Assembly (NCBI GenBank): GCA_948676835.1
Contig: CAPOZU010000010.1
Span: 1 to 64,000 of the forward strand
Source of the DNA: an uncultured Clostridia bacterium
GTDB taxonomy: Bacteria; Bacillota; Clostridia; TANB77; CAG-508
Length of the DNA: 64,000 bases
Direction: 5' to 3'
Shown: one piece after another, positions 1 to 8,529 of the stretch
Numbering within the stretch: the stretch's first letter is position 1
Layout of the letters: each line of letters opens with the position of its first letter
Notes under the pieces: model-generated
Databases searched by the model: none
Told to the model about the DNA's origin: nothing
The model's input: the letters and a program-made list of their open reading frames with translations, nothing else
Program-made: the position numbers and the translations under genes

Positions 1-176
1 CTCTTGTTAATGGTATCTATATTTTATAAATATAAATCTAATTGAGTTTGAGCTTAATAGCTCGATTAAAAAAATTATAATTTTTGGTAGTTTATAACTA
101 CCGCTTGGTTTCTCTTAAAGGATATTTATTGTTTACTTTTCAATGTACTTTTTTACTCTGTTCACAACCTGTGAAC
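1..176 (-). other. probable rRNA operon leader (5' transcribed spacer)
   Basis: No protein gene is visible. Read on the minus strand, this AT-rich stretch follows three tandem strong promoters and contains ACATTGAAAAGTAAACAAT, a string of the kind found in front of 16S and 23S rRNA genes in Firmicutes. The 16S gene itself is not in the window. I infer that it begins a short distance left of position 1, read leftward. Confidence 0.6.
160..176. promoter_or_regulatory. palindrome at the start point of the innermost rRNA-type promoter
   Basis: GTTCACA, three bases, TGTGAAC: a perfect 7-bp inverted repeat lying 8-24 bases beyond the -10 box of the innermost promoter, at or just after the expected start site. 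It could be a protein-binding site or a hairpin at the 5' end of the transcript. The other two promoters have no matching palindrome. Confidence 0.35.
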
Positions 177-183
177 GAGATTT

Positions 184-213
184 ATTTTAACACATTTTAT
201 AGCTCGTTGTCAA
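184..213 (-). promoter_or_regulatory. rRNA-type sigma-A promoter, innermost of three
   Basis: On the minus strand, TTGACA (208-213), an 18-base spacer and TAAAAT (184-189), preceded by an A/T-tract region resembling an UP element. The sequence is nearly the same as two further promoters about 125 and 249 bases upstream, so this is one of a tandem set reading out of the left edge. Confidence 0.75.
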
Positions 214-308
214 CACTTTTTTAAAAGTTTTTTTGACATTTTTTTCGAGTTATTTTGTATTAAAATTTCAAAGTTCTTTGTTCCATCTTTCGAAGTGAAC
301 TGTTGATT

Positions 309-337
309 ATTTTAACACCATTTTGTTACCTTGTCAA
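309..337 (-). promoter_or_regulatory. rRNA-type sigma-A promoter, middle of three
   Basis: On the minus strand, TTGACA (332-337), a 17-base spacer and TAAAAT (309-314), again with A-tracts upstream. The -10 box lies 125 bases from that of the innermost promoter. The surrounding words (GGTGTTAAAATA) match the outermost promoter. Confidence 0.75.
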
Positions 338-432
338 CATATTTTTAAAAGTTTTTTAAAAAGTTTTTTTGGTAATTTTTTCTGATGCTTTTTTAATCAA
401 TTTTTGTTGTTTTTTGTCACACAACGTTGACT

Positions 433-461
433 ATTTTAACACCATTTATATTGGTTGTCAA
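433..461 (-). promoter_or_regulatory. rRNA-type sigma-A promoter, outermost of three
   Basis: On the minus strand, TTGACA (456-461), a 17-base spacer and TAAAAT (433-438), with an A/T-tract block upstream. The -10 box lies 124 bases from the middle promoter. Between this promoter and the enolase terminator there is only AT-rich sequence. Confidence 0.75.
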
Positions 462-504
462 CACCTTTTTTATAAATTTTATAAATTTATAAAAAACATT
501 AGCT

Positions 505-540
505 TACAAAAAAGAGTGATAGTTAATCTACCACTCTTTC
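505..540 (-). terminator. Rho-independent terminator of eno
   Basis: A 12-bp stem (511-522 with 528-539, one G-U pair) is followed on the minus strand by a T-run. It lies 23 bases after the eno stop and separates eno from the rRNA-type promoters. Confidence 0.85.
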
Positions 541-562
541 TTCTTATTTATATAGAAATAAA

Positions 563-1867
563 TTATCTATTTAATCCTTTTCTTCCAGCATAAATTGCTA
601 AATCTTCTAATTGGTCTTCAATATTTAATAATCTGTTATATTTAGCAACTCTATCTGTTCTGCAAGGAGCACCTGTTTTGATTTGTCCTGCATTTGTAGC
701 AACAGCAACATCAGCTAAAGTTGTATCTTCTGTTTCACCACTTCTGTGAGAAACAACAGCTGTCATTCCATTTTTCTTAGCAAGTTCTATTGCATCTAAT
801 GTTTCTGTTAATGTTCCAATTTGGTTTAATTTGATTAATATAGAGTTTGATACTCCTAAATCAATACCTTTTTGTAATCTTTTGATATTTGTAACGAATA
901 AATCATCACCAACTAATTGGATTTTATTTCCTAATCTTTCTGTTAATACTTTCCATCCGTCCCAATCTTCTTCTGATAAACCATCTTCAATAGAGATGAT
1001 TGGATATCTATTTACTAAATCTTCATAGAAAGCAACCATTTCTTCAGTATTTTTTGTAACACCGATTTTCCAGAAATGATACATTCCTTCTTTTCCGATT
1101 TTTTTAGCTTCATCATACATTTCTGTAGCAGCTACGTCTAATGCTAGGCAAACTTCTTCTCCTGGTTTGTATCCAGCTTTTACAATAGCTTCCATTATTA
1201 ATGATAATGCTTCATCTTCATCTTTAACGTTTGGAGCGAATCCACCTTCATCTCCAACACCTGTAGCTAGTCCTTTTGATTTAAGAACTTTCTTTAAATT
1301 ATGATAAATTTCGCAGCACATTCTTAAACATTCTGTAAAAGATTTTGCTCCAACTGGCATAATCATGAATTCTTGTACACTTAATGTACTATCAGCATGT
1401 TTACCACCATTCATTATGTTCATCATTGGAGTTGGTAATACTTTTGCATTTGTTCCTCCAATATATTGATATAATTCCATTCCTAAAGAAGCTGCTGCTG
1501 CTCTAGCTACTGCTAAAGATACACCAAGTGTAGCATTTGCTCCTAATTTAGCTTTGTTATCTGTTCCGTCTAATTCGATTAATGTTTTATCTAATTTAAC
1601 TTGATCATAAACGTTCATTCCAACTATTTTTTCTCTAATAACTGTATTAACGTTTTCAACAGCTTTTAAAACACCTTTTCCTAAGTATCTAGAAGCGTCT
1701 CCGTCTCTTAATTCAACAGCTTCAAAACTTCCTGTTGATGCTCCTGATGGAACCATAGCTACACCGCTAAATCCTCCTGCTACAACTTCTACTTGAACTG
1801 TTGGATTTCCTCTTGAATCCAAGATTTCTAAAGCTTTAACGCTTTCAATTTCTAAATAATCTTTCAT
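563..1867 (-). CDS. eno: enolase (phosphopyruvate hydratase)
   Basis: Enolase converts 2-phosphoglycerate to phosphoenolpyruvate in the cytosol. The 434-residue product is the usual length. It shows the N-terminal EILDSRGNPT, GASTG loop, GVGDEGGFAP, the metal-site region SIEDGLSEEDWDGW, and the C-terminal VVSHRSGETEDT with catalytic His and Lys neighbourhood intact. An AGGAGG ribosome site lies 7-8 bases before the ATG. It is monocistronic, with its own terminator downstream and a likely promoter upstream. The other lower-glycolysis genes (gap, pgk, tpiA, gpmI) lie near 47-52 kb, so the pathway is split into two loci here. Confidence 0.98.
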   Translation of the reverse strand: MKDYLEIESVKALEILDSRGNPTVQVEVVAGGFSGVAMVPSGASTGSFEAVELRDGDASRYLGKGVLKAVENVNTVIREKIVGMNVYDQVKLDKTLIELDGTDNKAKLGANATLGVSLAVARAAAASLGMELYQYIGGTNAKVLPTPMMNIMNGGKHADSTLSVQEFMIMPVGAKSFTECLRMCCEIYHNLKKVLKSKGLATGVGDEGGFAPNVKDEDEALSLIMEAIVKAGYKPGEEVCLALDVAATEMYDEAKKIGKEGMYHFWKIGVTKNTEEMVAFYEDLVNRYPIISIEDGLSEEDWDGWKVLTERLGNKIQLVGDDLFVTNIKRLQKGIDLGVSNSILIKLNQIGTLTETLDAIELAKKNGMTAVVSHRSGETEDTTLADVAVATNAGQIKTGAPCRTDRVAKYNRLLNIEDQLEDLAIYAGRKGLNR

Positions 1868-1911
1868 TATTTTAGACCTCCTATTTAATTGATTTATATT
1901 TAACTTATACT

Positions 1912-1939
1912 ATTATAAATAGATAAGTTTAAATGGTCA
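1912..1939 (-). promoter_or_regulatory. probable eno promoter
   Basis: On the minus strand, TGACCA (1934-1939), 16 bases, TATAAT (1912-1917), about 45 bases before the eno ATG. The -10 is perfect, the -35 is poor. The word AATGACCA at the -35 recurs at the gap promoter. Confidence 0.45.
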
Positions 1940-2005
1940 TTATTTCACACCAATTTGCATTGTAACACAAATGATTTTATTTTTCAAGCATTTTACTTAT
2001 AATTA

Positions 2006-2239
2006 TTATCTACCGTCATCATCATCACGATATCTCTTTTGAGTTTCTCTTTTTAAAGCTTGTCTTGACTGAGCTTTTCTCTTTGGAGAATCCATTCTTA
2101 CAGGTCTTATTCCTACAAATGTTTCTCCTCTCATTTCTTTCTTTTTCTCTTTACTTTCTTTTCCTGGATTTGATAATTGTTTTTGAATAGCCTTTTTCAA
2201 TTCTTTCTGCATTTTACTTTTCTTATCATTTTTAGCCAT
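2006..2239 (-). CDS. small lysine/arginine-rich protein, unknown function
   Basis: A 77-residue, highly basic, probably disordered protein beginning MAKNDKKSKMQKELKK and ending in four Asp and GR. I do not recognise the family. There is no signal peptide, membrane segment or cysteine. A clear AGGAGG site precedes the ATG, which supports translation. It starts 12 bases after the stop of the membrane protein upstream and is probably co-transcribed with it. Composition suggests nucleic-acid or ribosome binding, but that is only a guess. Confidence 0.7.
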   Translation of the reverse strand: MAKNDKKSKMQKELKKAIQKQLSNPGKESKEKKKEMRGETFVGIRPVRMDSPKRKAQSRQALKRETQKRYRDDDDGR

Positions 2240-2251
2240 ATGATACCTCCT

Positions 2252-3892
2252 TTATTTCTTTTTTATTATTTTAAATTTATCATTAATAATATAAATTACT
2301 AATCCAATTAAAGTTATTGTTGTGATGGTATATCCTAATTTTTGCATTATTGTCATTTTATATTGTATTGTAACTTTTCCATTTAATATTTTGTCATTTT
2401 TTACTATAACATTTTTGGTATGTGGTTCCTCTTCAACTGTTAAATTTGTTATGTTTCCATTTTCCTCTTCTATATATGCTCTATACCCTTTGTAATAAGC
2501 AAGAGGTATATGTATTATCATTTCATCTTTTCTATCTGTATATTCAAATTCCATTTTTGAACTTACTCTTGTAAATTCAATTTCTTCTTCATTTGCAATG
2601 TTATGAACTTTTGTATCTTTTTGTTTTAAAGCATATGGTTTATATTCGCCATTTCCAACAGGAGCTGAATTTATAATTGTTTCTTCTGTAAAATTTCCAG
2701 AATTAATATTTAATGAAGATAATAAACTTAATGTAAATAATATTAGTAAAATATATACTAGTTTATTTAATTCTAATCTGTTTCCTATTATTTGACAAAG
2801 TGCATATCCTCCAACAAAGCTAAATAGTAATGTTGATATTATATTTAATCTATAAGGAAATTGTAAAGTTGTTATACTATTAAATTTATTGCATAATGAT
2901 TCCCATGGAAATATGCTTGTGCTAGCTAATAATACTGCTAGTCCAATCCAAAATAATTGTTTCATATACCTTGTTTGGTTATCATTATCTTTACATTCTA
3001 CAATAAACATAGGTAATACAAGAAGAATTGTTCCTATCCCTTTATAGAAATCTCCAACATTAAAACTATTATTTATTAATTCTTTAAAACTTATTGCATA
3101 ACTTTGCAAAAATGCACCATTATATATTTTCTCATCTACATTAAATTTGTCACTATTAGACTGTTCTACGTATGGTAAAGCAAAACTTAAAGTTAGTAGT
3201 ATAGAAATTACTCCCGCTATTATTAATGTAGCTAATCTTTTTTTATCTTTAAGTATTTTTATTATATTTATTATACATATTATAAGAATTAAAATAATGG
3301 ACATTGCAAAAGTTAATACATGTGAATTTATTACTCCAAATATTCCAAAACATATAATCCACCATTTTTTATTTTCTCCAAATATAATTTCATATAAACC
3401 ACACAAAATTAGAGGTAAAAATATAATTGCAAGTACTTCTCCAATTGCACCTCTTTCATATATATCTGCTAATCTATAAAATGATGCTCCATACAATATT
3501 GTAATTGTCCATGATATATTTTTCTTCTTAAATATATGATTGGATGAATAAAATGTAAATAAAAAAGTAAAAAATGTTGTAACTATGATAAATAGCTTAT
3601 ATGAAGTTAGAAAATTTAGTCCAAAAAATGTTAATATTGCTGGTATATATAAGAATAGCTCCGGATAGAAGAGCGGACCAGCATATCCAAATCCATCTAA
3701 TAAATTAGAATGAATTAATACTGGAAAATGTCCTGCTTTTAATTCTTCGCTAATTGCTATTATTCTATTGGTATGATATGAAATATCATGTGCTGTAATA
3801 GGTTCAAAATTTAAATAAGGTATACTAATTAAGAATGTAAGTACTAAAATTATACCTAAAATTTTTGATTTATCTATTATTTTTTCTTTCAT
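2252..3892 (-). CDS. multi-pass membrane protein, GT-C / PTPS-related type (paralog 1)
   Basis: About 546 residues with an N-terminal membrane segment, an acidic first outer loop (ITAHDISYHTNRI), roughly ten further hydrophobic segments, and a C-terminal soluble beta-rich part ending in one more segment. The HD motif after the first segment and the RGAIGE loop resemble GT-C type lipid-linked sugar transferases, including the family named '6-pyruvoyl-tetrahydropterin synthase related, membrane'. Donor and acceptor are unknown. I place the start at the ATG at 3892, with AGGGG 6 bases before it; the open frame extends 20 codons further without a good site. A close paralog lies at 4881-6581. Confidence 0.75.
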   Translation of the reverse strand: MKEKIIDKSKILGIILVLTFLISIPYLNFEPITAHDISYHTNRIIAISEELKAGHFPVLIHSNLLDGFGYAGPLFYPELFLYIPAILTFFGLNFLTSYKLFIIVTTFFTFLFTFYSSNHIFKKKNISWTITILYGASFYRLADIYERGAIGEVLAIIFLPLILCGLYEIIFGENKKWWIICFGIFGVINSHVLTFAMSIILILIICIINIIKILKDKKRLATLIIAGVISILLTLSFALPYVEQSNSDKFNVDEKIYNGAFLQSYAISFKELINNSFNVGDFYKGIGTILLVLPMFIVECKDNDNQTRYMKQLFWIGLAVLLASTSIFPWESLCNKFNSITTLQFPYRLNIISTLLFSFVGGYALCQIIGNRLELNKLVYILLILFTLSLLSSLNINSGNFTEETIINSAPVGNGEYKPYALKQKDTKVHNIANEEEIEFTRVSSKMEFEYTDRKDEMIIHIPLAYYKGYRAYIEEENGNITNLTVEEEPHTKNVIVKNDKILNGKVTIQYKMTIMQKLGYTITTITLIGLVIYIINDKFKIIKKK

Positions 3893-3965
3893 TATTTCCC
3901 CTTTCAAATGTCGTTTTCTATTGTCTAAAATTGATTTTATTAAAAATGCCATTAGATGTCAATAC

Positions 3966-3994
3966 TTGCAAAATTAATATATTTTGTTTATAAT
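3966..3994 (+). promoter_or_regulatory. sigma-A promoter giving a probable leaderless mRNA
   Basis: TTGCAA (3966-3971), 17 bases, TATAAT (3989-3994). The preferred ATG is at 4001, the seventh base after the -10 box, which is the expected transcription start itself. Confidence 0.6.
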
Positions 3995-4000
3995 GAACCT

Positions 4001-4861
4001 ATGAGAAAATTAATTGTAAATGAAAAATATAATAATAAAAAATTAAATAACTTTATACTAGATTCTTTTCCGAACTTAAATAAAAATACTTTATTTAAAG
4101 CTTTAAGAAAAAAAGATATTAGAATAAATAATATTAGAGTTTCATCTGATACTATTATCTATACTGGTGATGAAATATCTATCTATATCATTGATGAATA
4201 TCTTTTAGGAAATTTTAATATCCCAGTAGTTTTTGAGGACAATAATATTCTAGTTGTAAATAAACCAGAAGGATTAGCTGTTACAGAAGATACATCAAGC
4301 TCTTCTACTCTTACTTCAATATTAAAATCAAAATACGGAAATAATGTTAACCCATGTCATAGAATAGATAGGAATACAAAGGGTTTAGTATTGTTTTCCA
4401 AAAATGATGAAGCTTTAAGTATATTGCTTGATAAATTTAAAAATAAAGAAATAGAAAAACATTATATTGCTAAAGTTTATGGAATTGTAAATAAGAATCA
4501 TGATATTTTGAAAGCATATTTATTTAAAGATAGCAAAAAAAGTTTTGTGTATATTTCTGATACTCCCAAAAAAGATTATCAGGAAATAATTACAGAATAT
4601 ACTATTATAAAGAAAGATGTTAAGCAAAATATTTCATACCTTGATATAAATTTGCATACTGGAAAAACTCATCAAATACGTGCACATCTTTCTCATATTG
4701 GATTCCCTATTTTAGGTGATGGAAAATATGGTATTAATGAAATAAATAAAAAATTTGGATTAAAAACACAAGAATTATATAGTTACATTTTAAAATTTAA
4801 TTTTAGAACTGAAAGTGGAATTCTTGAATATTTAAAAAATAAAGAAATTAGCTTAAAATAA
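4001..4861 (+). CDS. RluA/RluD-family pseudouridine synthase
   Basis: The enzyme isomerises uridines in ribosomal RNA or tRNA. The protein has an N-terminal S4 RNA-binding domain (residues about 8-65) and a catalytic domain with VVNKPEGLAV, the signature HRIDRNTKGLVLFSK holding the catalytic Asp, and the C-terminal HQIRAHLSHIGFPILGDGKYG. At about 286 residues it is typical. The start at 4001 keeps the S4 domain intact and has no Shine-Dalgarno site, matching the leaderless promoter; an upstream ATG at 3956 lies before the promoter. The gene is the only plus-strand gene in the first 23 kb. RluD versus another RluA-type member cannot be decided here. Confidence 0.9.
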   Translation: MRKLIVNEKYNNKKLNNFILDSFPNLNKNTLFKALRKKDIRINNIRVSSDTIIYTGDEISIYIIDEYLLGNFNIPVVFEDNNILVVNKPEGLAVTEDTSSSSTLTSILKSKYGNNVNPCHRIDRNTKGLVLFSKNDEALSILLDKFKNKEIEKHYIAKVYGIVNKNHDILKAYLFKDSKKSFVYISDTPKKDYQEIITEYTIIKKDVKQNISYLDINLHTGKTHQIRAHLSHIGFPILGDGKYGINEINKKFGLKTQELYSYILKFNFRTESGILEYLKNKEISLK

Positions 4862-4879
4862 AATTTAAGCTAATTTTTT
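4848..4879. terminator. bidirectional terminator between convergent genes
   Basis: TTAGCTTAAA and TTTAAGCTAA form a 10-bp stem, with six T after it on the plus strand and an A-rich run before it. The stem begins inside the last codons of the pseudouridine synthase gene, and the hairpin also faces the end of the membrane protein gene on the other strand. Confidence 0.85.
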
Positions 4880-4880
4880 A

Positions 4881-6581
4881 TTACTTATTTTTCCTATAAC
4901 TAATTATTATATATACTATTAAAATAATTAAAGCTATTGTTGTTATAGTATAACAACAAGCTTGCACTAGTGTTATTTTGTATTCTACTGTTACTGTTCC
5001 TGTTAATTTTTCATCAGTTTTTAATAACACATGTGCATTTTCTTCATTTTTAACTACTTCAAGTTCTGTTTTATTTCCTTCTTTATCTACAATATTTGCT
5101 TTATATCCTTTATAGTAAATAAGCGGTACATTTACTTCAAAATCTAAATCCGTTTCATTGTATTCAAATTCTATTTTAGAACCTATTTGCGTAAATTCAA
5201 TGTTTTTTTCTTTATTATTTATATTATAAAGTTCTAAATCTTCTAAATCTGTATTTACTGGCAAATATTCCGAATTACCTATTTCGTTAGGAAAATCGAC
5301 AAGTACATTAAATGAATGATATATATCTGGATTAAAATTCAAATTTACTGAACTTAGTACATATCCAGATACTAATAAAATTACTACAGATAATATTATA
5401 ACCGAATCTCTTTTATTTGTAACAACTTCATAAAATGAATGTGCACCAACTAATGTAAAACATATTGTTGGTATAAAGTTTAATCTAAAAGCAAACTGCA
5501 AAACATTTAAAAATTTAAACCATTCCCAAGGAAAGAACTTAGTAGTCATGAAATAAGAAAAAACACCTAAAACGAACAGTTGTATTTCAAATCTATTTTC
5601 TTTATAATTTAATCCTTTTCTACATAAAATTAATCCAGCTAAAATTAGTAATATTGCTCCAATTCCTTCTGACATTCCATCATTTCTTGTTGATGAATCT
5701 ACTGCATATCCACTTTTTATATTACTTCCAAGCATCATACTTAAAGATAGTGAACGTTCTTTTACTACCTCTGATGATTCTATTGTTTGACCATCTATGT
5801 AAAATTTATCATTTAATTTTTGTTCAAACATTGGTATAAAGAAGCCTATGCATAATACTACAGCAACGCCTGCTGCAATAAATAAGTTTAATAATTTCTT
5901 TTTATCTTTAAAGATCTTATCACTATTAAATAAACATATTAATAGAATTATTGGTATTAACATTGCAAATGTTAATACATGAGAATTTGCAATACCAAAT
6001 AATGCAATAGATATAATCCACCATTTTTTGTTTTCTCCAAATATAATTTCATATAATCCATAAAATATTAGTGGAATAAATATAAATGAAAGAATTTCGC
6101 CAAGTGCTCCTCTTACATAAATATCTGTTAATCTATACAAAGCAAATACATATAATAAGCTTGCAAGCCATGCTACACTTTTTTTCTTGAAAATTCCTTT
6201 AGTTGAAATGTATGTTGTTATAAATGTAAAAAAAGTTATCATTATTAAGAATATTTTATATACTGTAAGCACATGAAAATGGAAAATAGACATTAAAATT
6301 GCTGGTATGTATATAAATATTTCAGGATAAAAAAGTGAATTTGCATATCCTAAATTATGTAAAAGTCCAGAATGTATTAGGCTTGGAAAAACGCCTATAT
6401 CTAAATTTTTTGATATTTGCATAATTCTATTTAAATGATACCCTAGATCATGTGTATAAATAAGCATATTATTTAAATATGGTTGACAAGCAAATATAGA
6501 AATGGCAAGTACTATAAGTGTAAATTTTATTATATTTACAGTTTTTTCCATTATTTCTTTTTGTAGTTTAAATTTTTTCAA
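4881..6581 (-). CDS. multi-pass membrane protein, GT-C / PTPS-related type (paralog 2)
   Basis: A 566-residue integral membrane protein closely related to the one at 2252-3892: same order of hydrophobic segments, same IYTHDLGYHLNRI first loop, YPEIFIYIPAIL, RGALGE and EIIFGENKKWW motifs, and a similar C-terminal soluble domain. A GT-C type lipid-linked sugar transferase is the best guess. I chose the TTG start at 6581 because GGGGGA stands 7 bases before it, in the same arrangement as the AGGGG site of the paralog; an internal ATG at 6551 has a weaker site. It is flanked by terminators on both sides and appears monocistronic. Confidence 0.75.
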   Translation of the reverse strand: MKKFKLQKEIMEKTVNIIKFTLIVLAISIFACQPYLNNMLIYTHDLGYHLNRIMQISKNLDIGVFPSLIHSGLLHNLGYANSLFYPEIFIYIPAILMSIFHFHVLTVYKIFLIMITFFTFITTYISTKGIFKKKSVAWLASLLYVFALYRLTDIYVRGALGEILSFIFIPLIFYGLYEIIFGENKKWWIISIALFGIANSHVLTFAMLIPIILLICLFNSDKIFKDKKKLLNLFIAAGVAVVLCIGFFIPMFEQKLNDKFYIDGQTIESSEVVKERSLSLSMMLGSNIKSGYAVDSSTRNDGMSEGIGAILLILAGLILCRKGLNYKENRFEIQLFVLGVFSYFMTTKFFPWEWFKFLNVLQFAFRLNFIPTICFTLVGAHSFYEVVTNKRDSVIILSVVILLVSGYVLSSVNLNFNPDIYHSFNVLVDFPNEIGNSEYLPVNTDLEDLELYNINNKEKNIEFTQIGSKIEFEYNETDLDFEVNVPLIYYKGYKANIVDKEGNKTELEVVKNEENAHVLLKTDEKLTGTVTVEYKITLVQACCYTITTIALIILIVYIIISYRKNK

Positions 6582-6600
6582 GTTATTTCCCCCATTTTAA

Positions 6601-6664
6601 AATAATAGCAGACTTTTAAATACTAATAGGATTTTTCTCCTATATTCTAATGTCTGCTATTATT
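6601..6664 (-). terminator. terminator of ftsH
   Basis: A 13-bp outer stem (AATAATAGCAGAC with its complement at 6652-6664) encloses a smaller AATAGGA/TCCTAT hairpin. It lies between ftsH and the membrane protein gene. On the minus strand it is followed by T-rich sequence. Confidence 0.7.
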
Positions 6665-6677
6665 TATTATTGTTTTA

Positions 6678-8507
6678 TTATTCAAAAAATTTTTCAAATT
6701 CTTCACTAGTAATTTTTTCTTTTTCTAATAAACATGTAGCAACTCTATCTAAAATATCCATATTAGCAGAAAGAATTTCTTGCGCTGTTTTATAAGCATT
6801 GTCTATTAATATTTGAATTTGGTTTCCAACTTCATCAATTACTTTTTCTCCAAATATTTGTATTTCATATGGATCATCCACTTTTAAAGAAATTGGACCT
6901 AATTTATCATCCATACCATATACTGTAAGCATATCTTTTGCAATACCAGTTGCAACTTCAATATCATTACTTGCTCCTGTAGAAATTTCATTTAAAGCTA
7001 TTTTTTCAGCAGCTCTACCACCCATTAATGCAACCATTTTTTCTAGTAGTTCTGTTTTAGATACATAGAATTTATCTTCATTTGTTTTATACATTGTGTA
7101 TCCACCAGCTAAGCCTCTTGGAATAATAGATACTTCTTTTACATCTGTTTGTGTAGGTAAGAATTTACTTACAACAGCATGTCCAGCTTCATGATAAGCA
7201 GTTAATTTCTTATCTTTATCTGAAATTACTCTATTTGTTTTCTCTAAACCTACTGTTATCTTCTTAACAGCATTTTCTATATCTTCGTTTGTAATTGCAT
7301 CATGTTTATTTCTAGTTGCAATTATTGCTGCTTCATTTAATACATTGGCAAGTTCAGCACCTGTAAATCCTGCTGTATCACCTGCAATTGATTTGAAATC
7401 TACATTATCTGCAAATTTTTTGTTTTCACTATGAAGTTTTAATATAGCTTCTCTACCATTTAAATCTGGTGCAGGAATTGTAATTTGTCTATCAAATCTT
7501 CCTGGTCTTAATAGTGCTTTATCAAGCATTTCTGGTCTATTGGTAGCAGCTAAAACAATTATTGTTTCATTTGTTTCAAATCCATCCATTTCAACCAATA
7601 ATTGATTTAATGTTTGATTATTTTCAGTCTCTGAACCACTATTGCTTGTTCTTCTAGAACCTATTGCATCAATTTCATCTATAAAAATTATACATGGTGC
7701 TATTTTCTTTGCTTTATCAAATAGTTTTCTAACTCTTGAAGCACCAAGACCTGCAAACATTTCAATAAATTCAGAACCACTCATTGAGATAAATGGTACT
7801 CCTGCCTCACCAGCAATTGCCTTAGCAATTAAAGTTTTACCTGTACCCGGTTTACCATATAATAAAATTCCTTTAGGAATTTTAGCTCCCATATCTAAAT
7901 ATGCTTGTGGTTTCTTTAGGAAATCAACAATTTCAATTAATTCTCCTTTTTCCTCATCTAAACCTGCAACATCATCAAATCTAACTTCTGGTTTACTTCC
8001 ATCTTCTCCACCATAAACCTTTCCGCTATCACCACCAAGTCCTTGCATTTTTATTATCATAAACATTAAAACAACTAAAAGAATTGTTGGTAATAGTGAA
8101 AATACAGAATCAGCAAGTCTTAAAAACATATTAACTGGTTCTTGTTTTAGATTTATTTCAATTCCTTCTTTATCAACCTTATCTTGGATTAGTTCTGTAA
8201 ATGCTTGAATACTTGGAACTAATACTGTTTTTTCTCTATCCTTTTCTTCTCCCTCACCGGCCATTGTAACTTTAACAGAGTTACTTCCTGTTGTCATCTC
8301 AATTTTTTCGATTTTATTTTCATTAATAGATGTAATTAACTCTGTGTAAGCTAATTCTTTTTCATTTGTCTCATCTTTCTTATTGTTTAAAAATAGCATA
8401 ATTGATAAGGCTATTATACATGCTAATAATATAGCACTCATTATCATATTTCTAATTACTTGTTTTTTATTGCTATTTTCTTTTGATTTTCCATTGTCTT
8501 TTTTCAT
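6678..8507 (-). CDS. ftsH: ATP-dependent zinc metalloprotease FtsH
   Basis: A membrane-anchored AAA+ protease that removes misfolded membrane proteins and regulators. The 609-residue protein has a lysine-rich cytosolic start, a membrane segment near 20-40, an outer domain, a second segment near 120-140, the AAA module with Walker A GKPGTGKT (near 220), Walker B CIIFIDEIDAIGSRR, the second region of homology ending RPGRFDRQI, and the zinc site HEAGHAV (near 440) with the later Asp. Walker A has Lys where Pro is usual (GPPGTGKT), and the C-terminal tail is short. The upstream DUF1189 gene starts 22 bases away, so the two form an operon. Confidence 0.97.
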   Translation of the reverse strand: MKKDNGKSKENSNKKQVIRNMIMSAILLACIIALSIMLFLNNKKDETNEKELAYTELITSINENKIEKIEMTTGSNSVKVTMAGEGEEKDREKTVLVPSIQAFTELIQDKVDKEGIEINLKQEPVNMFLRLADSVFSLLPTILLVVLMFMIIKMQGLGGDSGKVYGGEDGSKPEVRFDDVAGLDEEKGELIEIVDFLKKPQAYLDMGAKIPKGILLYGKPGTGKTLIAKAIAGEAGVPFISMSGSEFIEMFAGLGASRVRKLFDKAKKIAPCIIFIDEIDAIGSRRTSNSGSETENNQTLNQLLVEMDGFETNETIIVLAATNRPEMLDKALLRPGRFDRQITIPAPDLNGREAILKLHSENKKFADNVDFKSIAGDTAGFTGAELANVLNEAAIIATRNKHDAITNEDIENAVKKITVGLEKTNRVISDKDKKLTAYHEAGHAVVSKFLPTQTDVKEVSIIPRGLAGGYTMYKTNEDKFYVSKTELLEKMVALMGGRAAEKIALNEISTGASNDIEVATGIAKDMLTVYGMDDKLGPISLKVDDPYEIQIFGEKVIDEVGNQIQILIDNAYKTAQEILSANMDILDRVATCLLEKEKITSEEFEKFFE

Positions 8508-8529
8508 ACTTCCACATTCCTTCTACTAA

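Noticed and set aside
369..593. Plus-strand open frame of 74 codons in the promoter region
   Set aside because: It overlaps the tandem promoters and the end of eno, is low-complexity and has no ribosome site.
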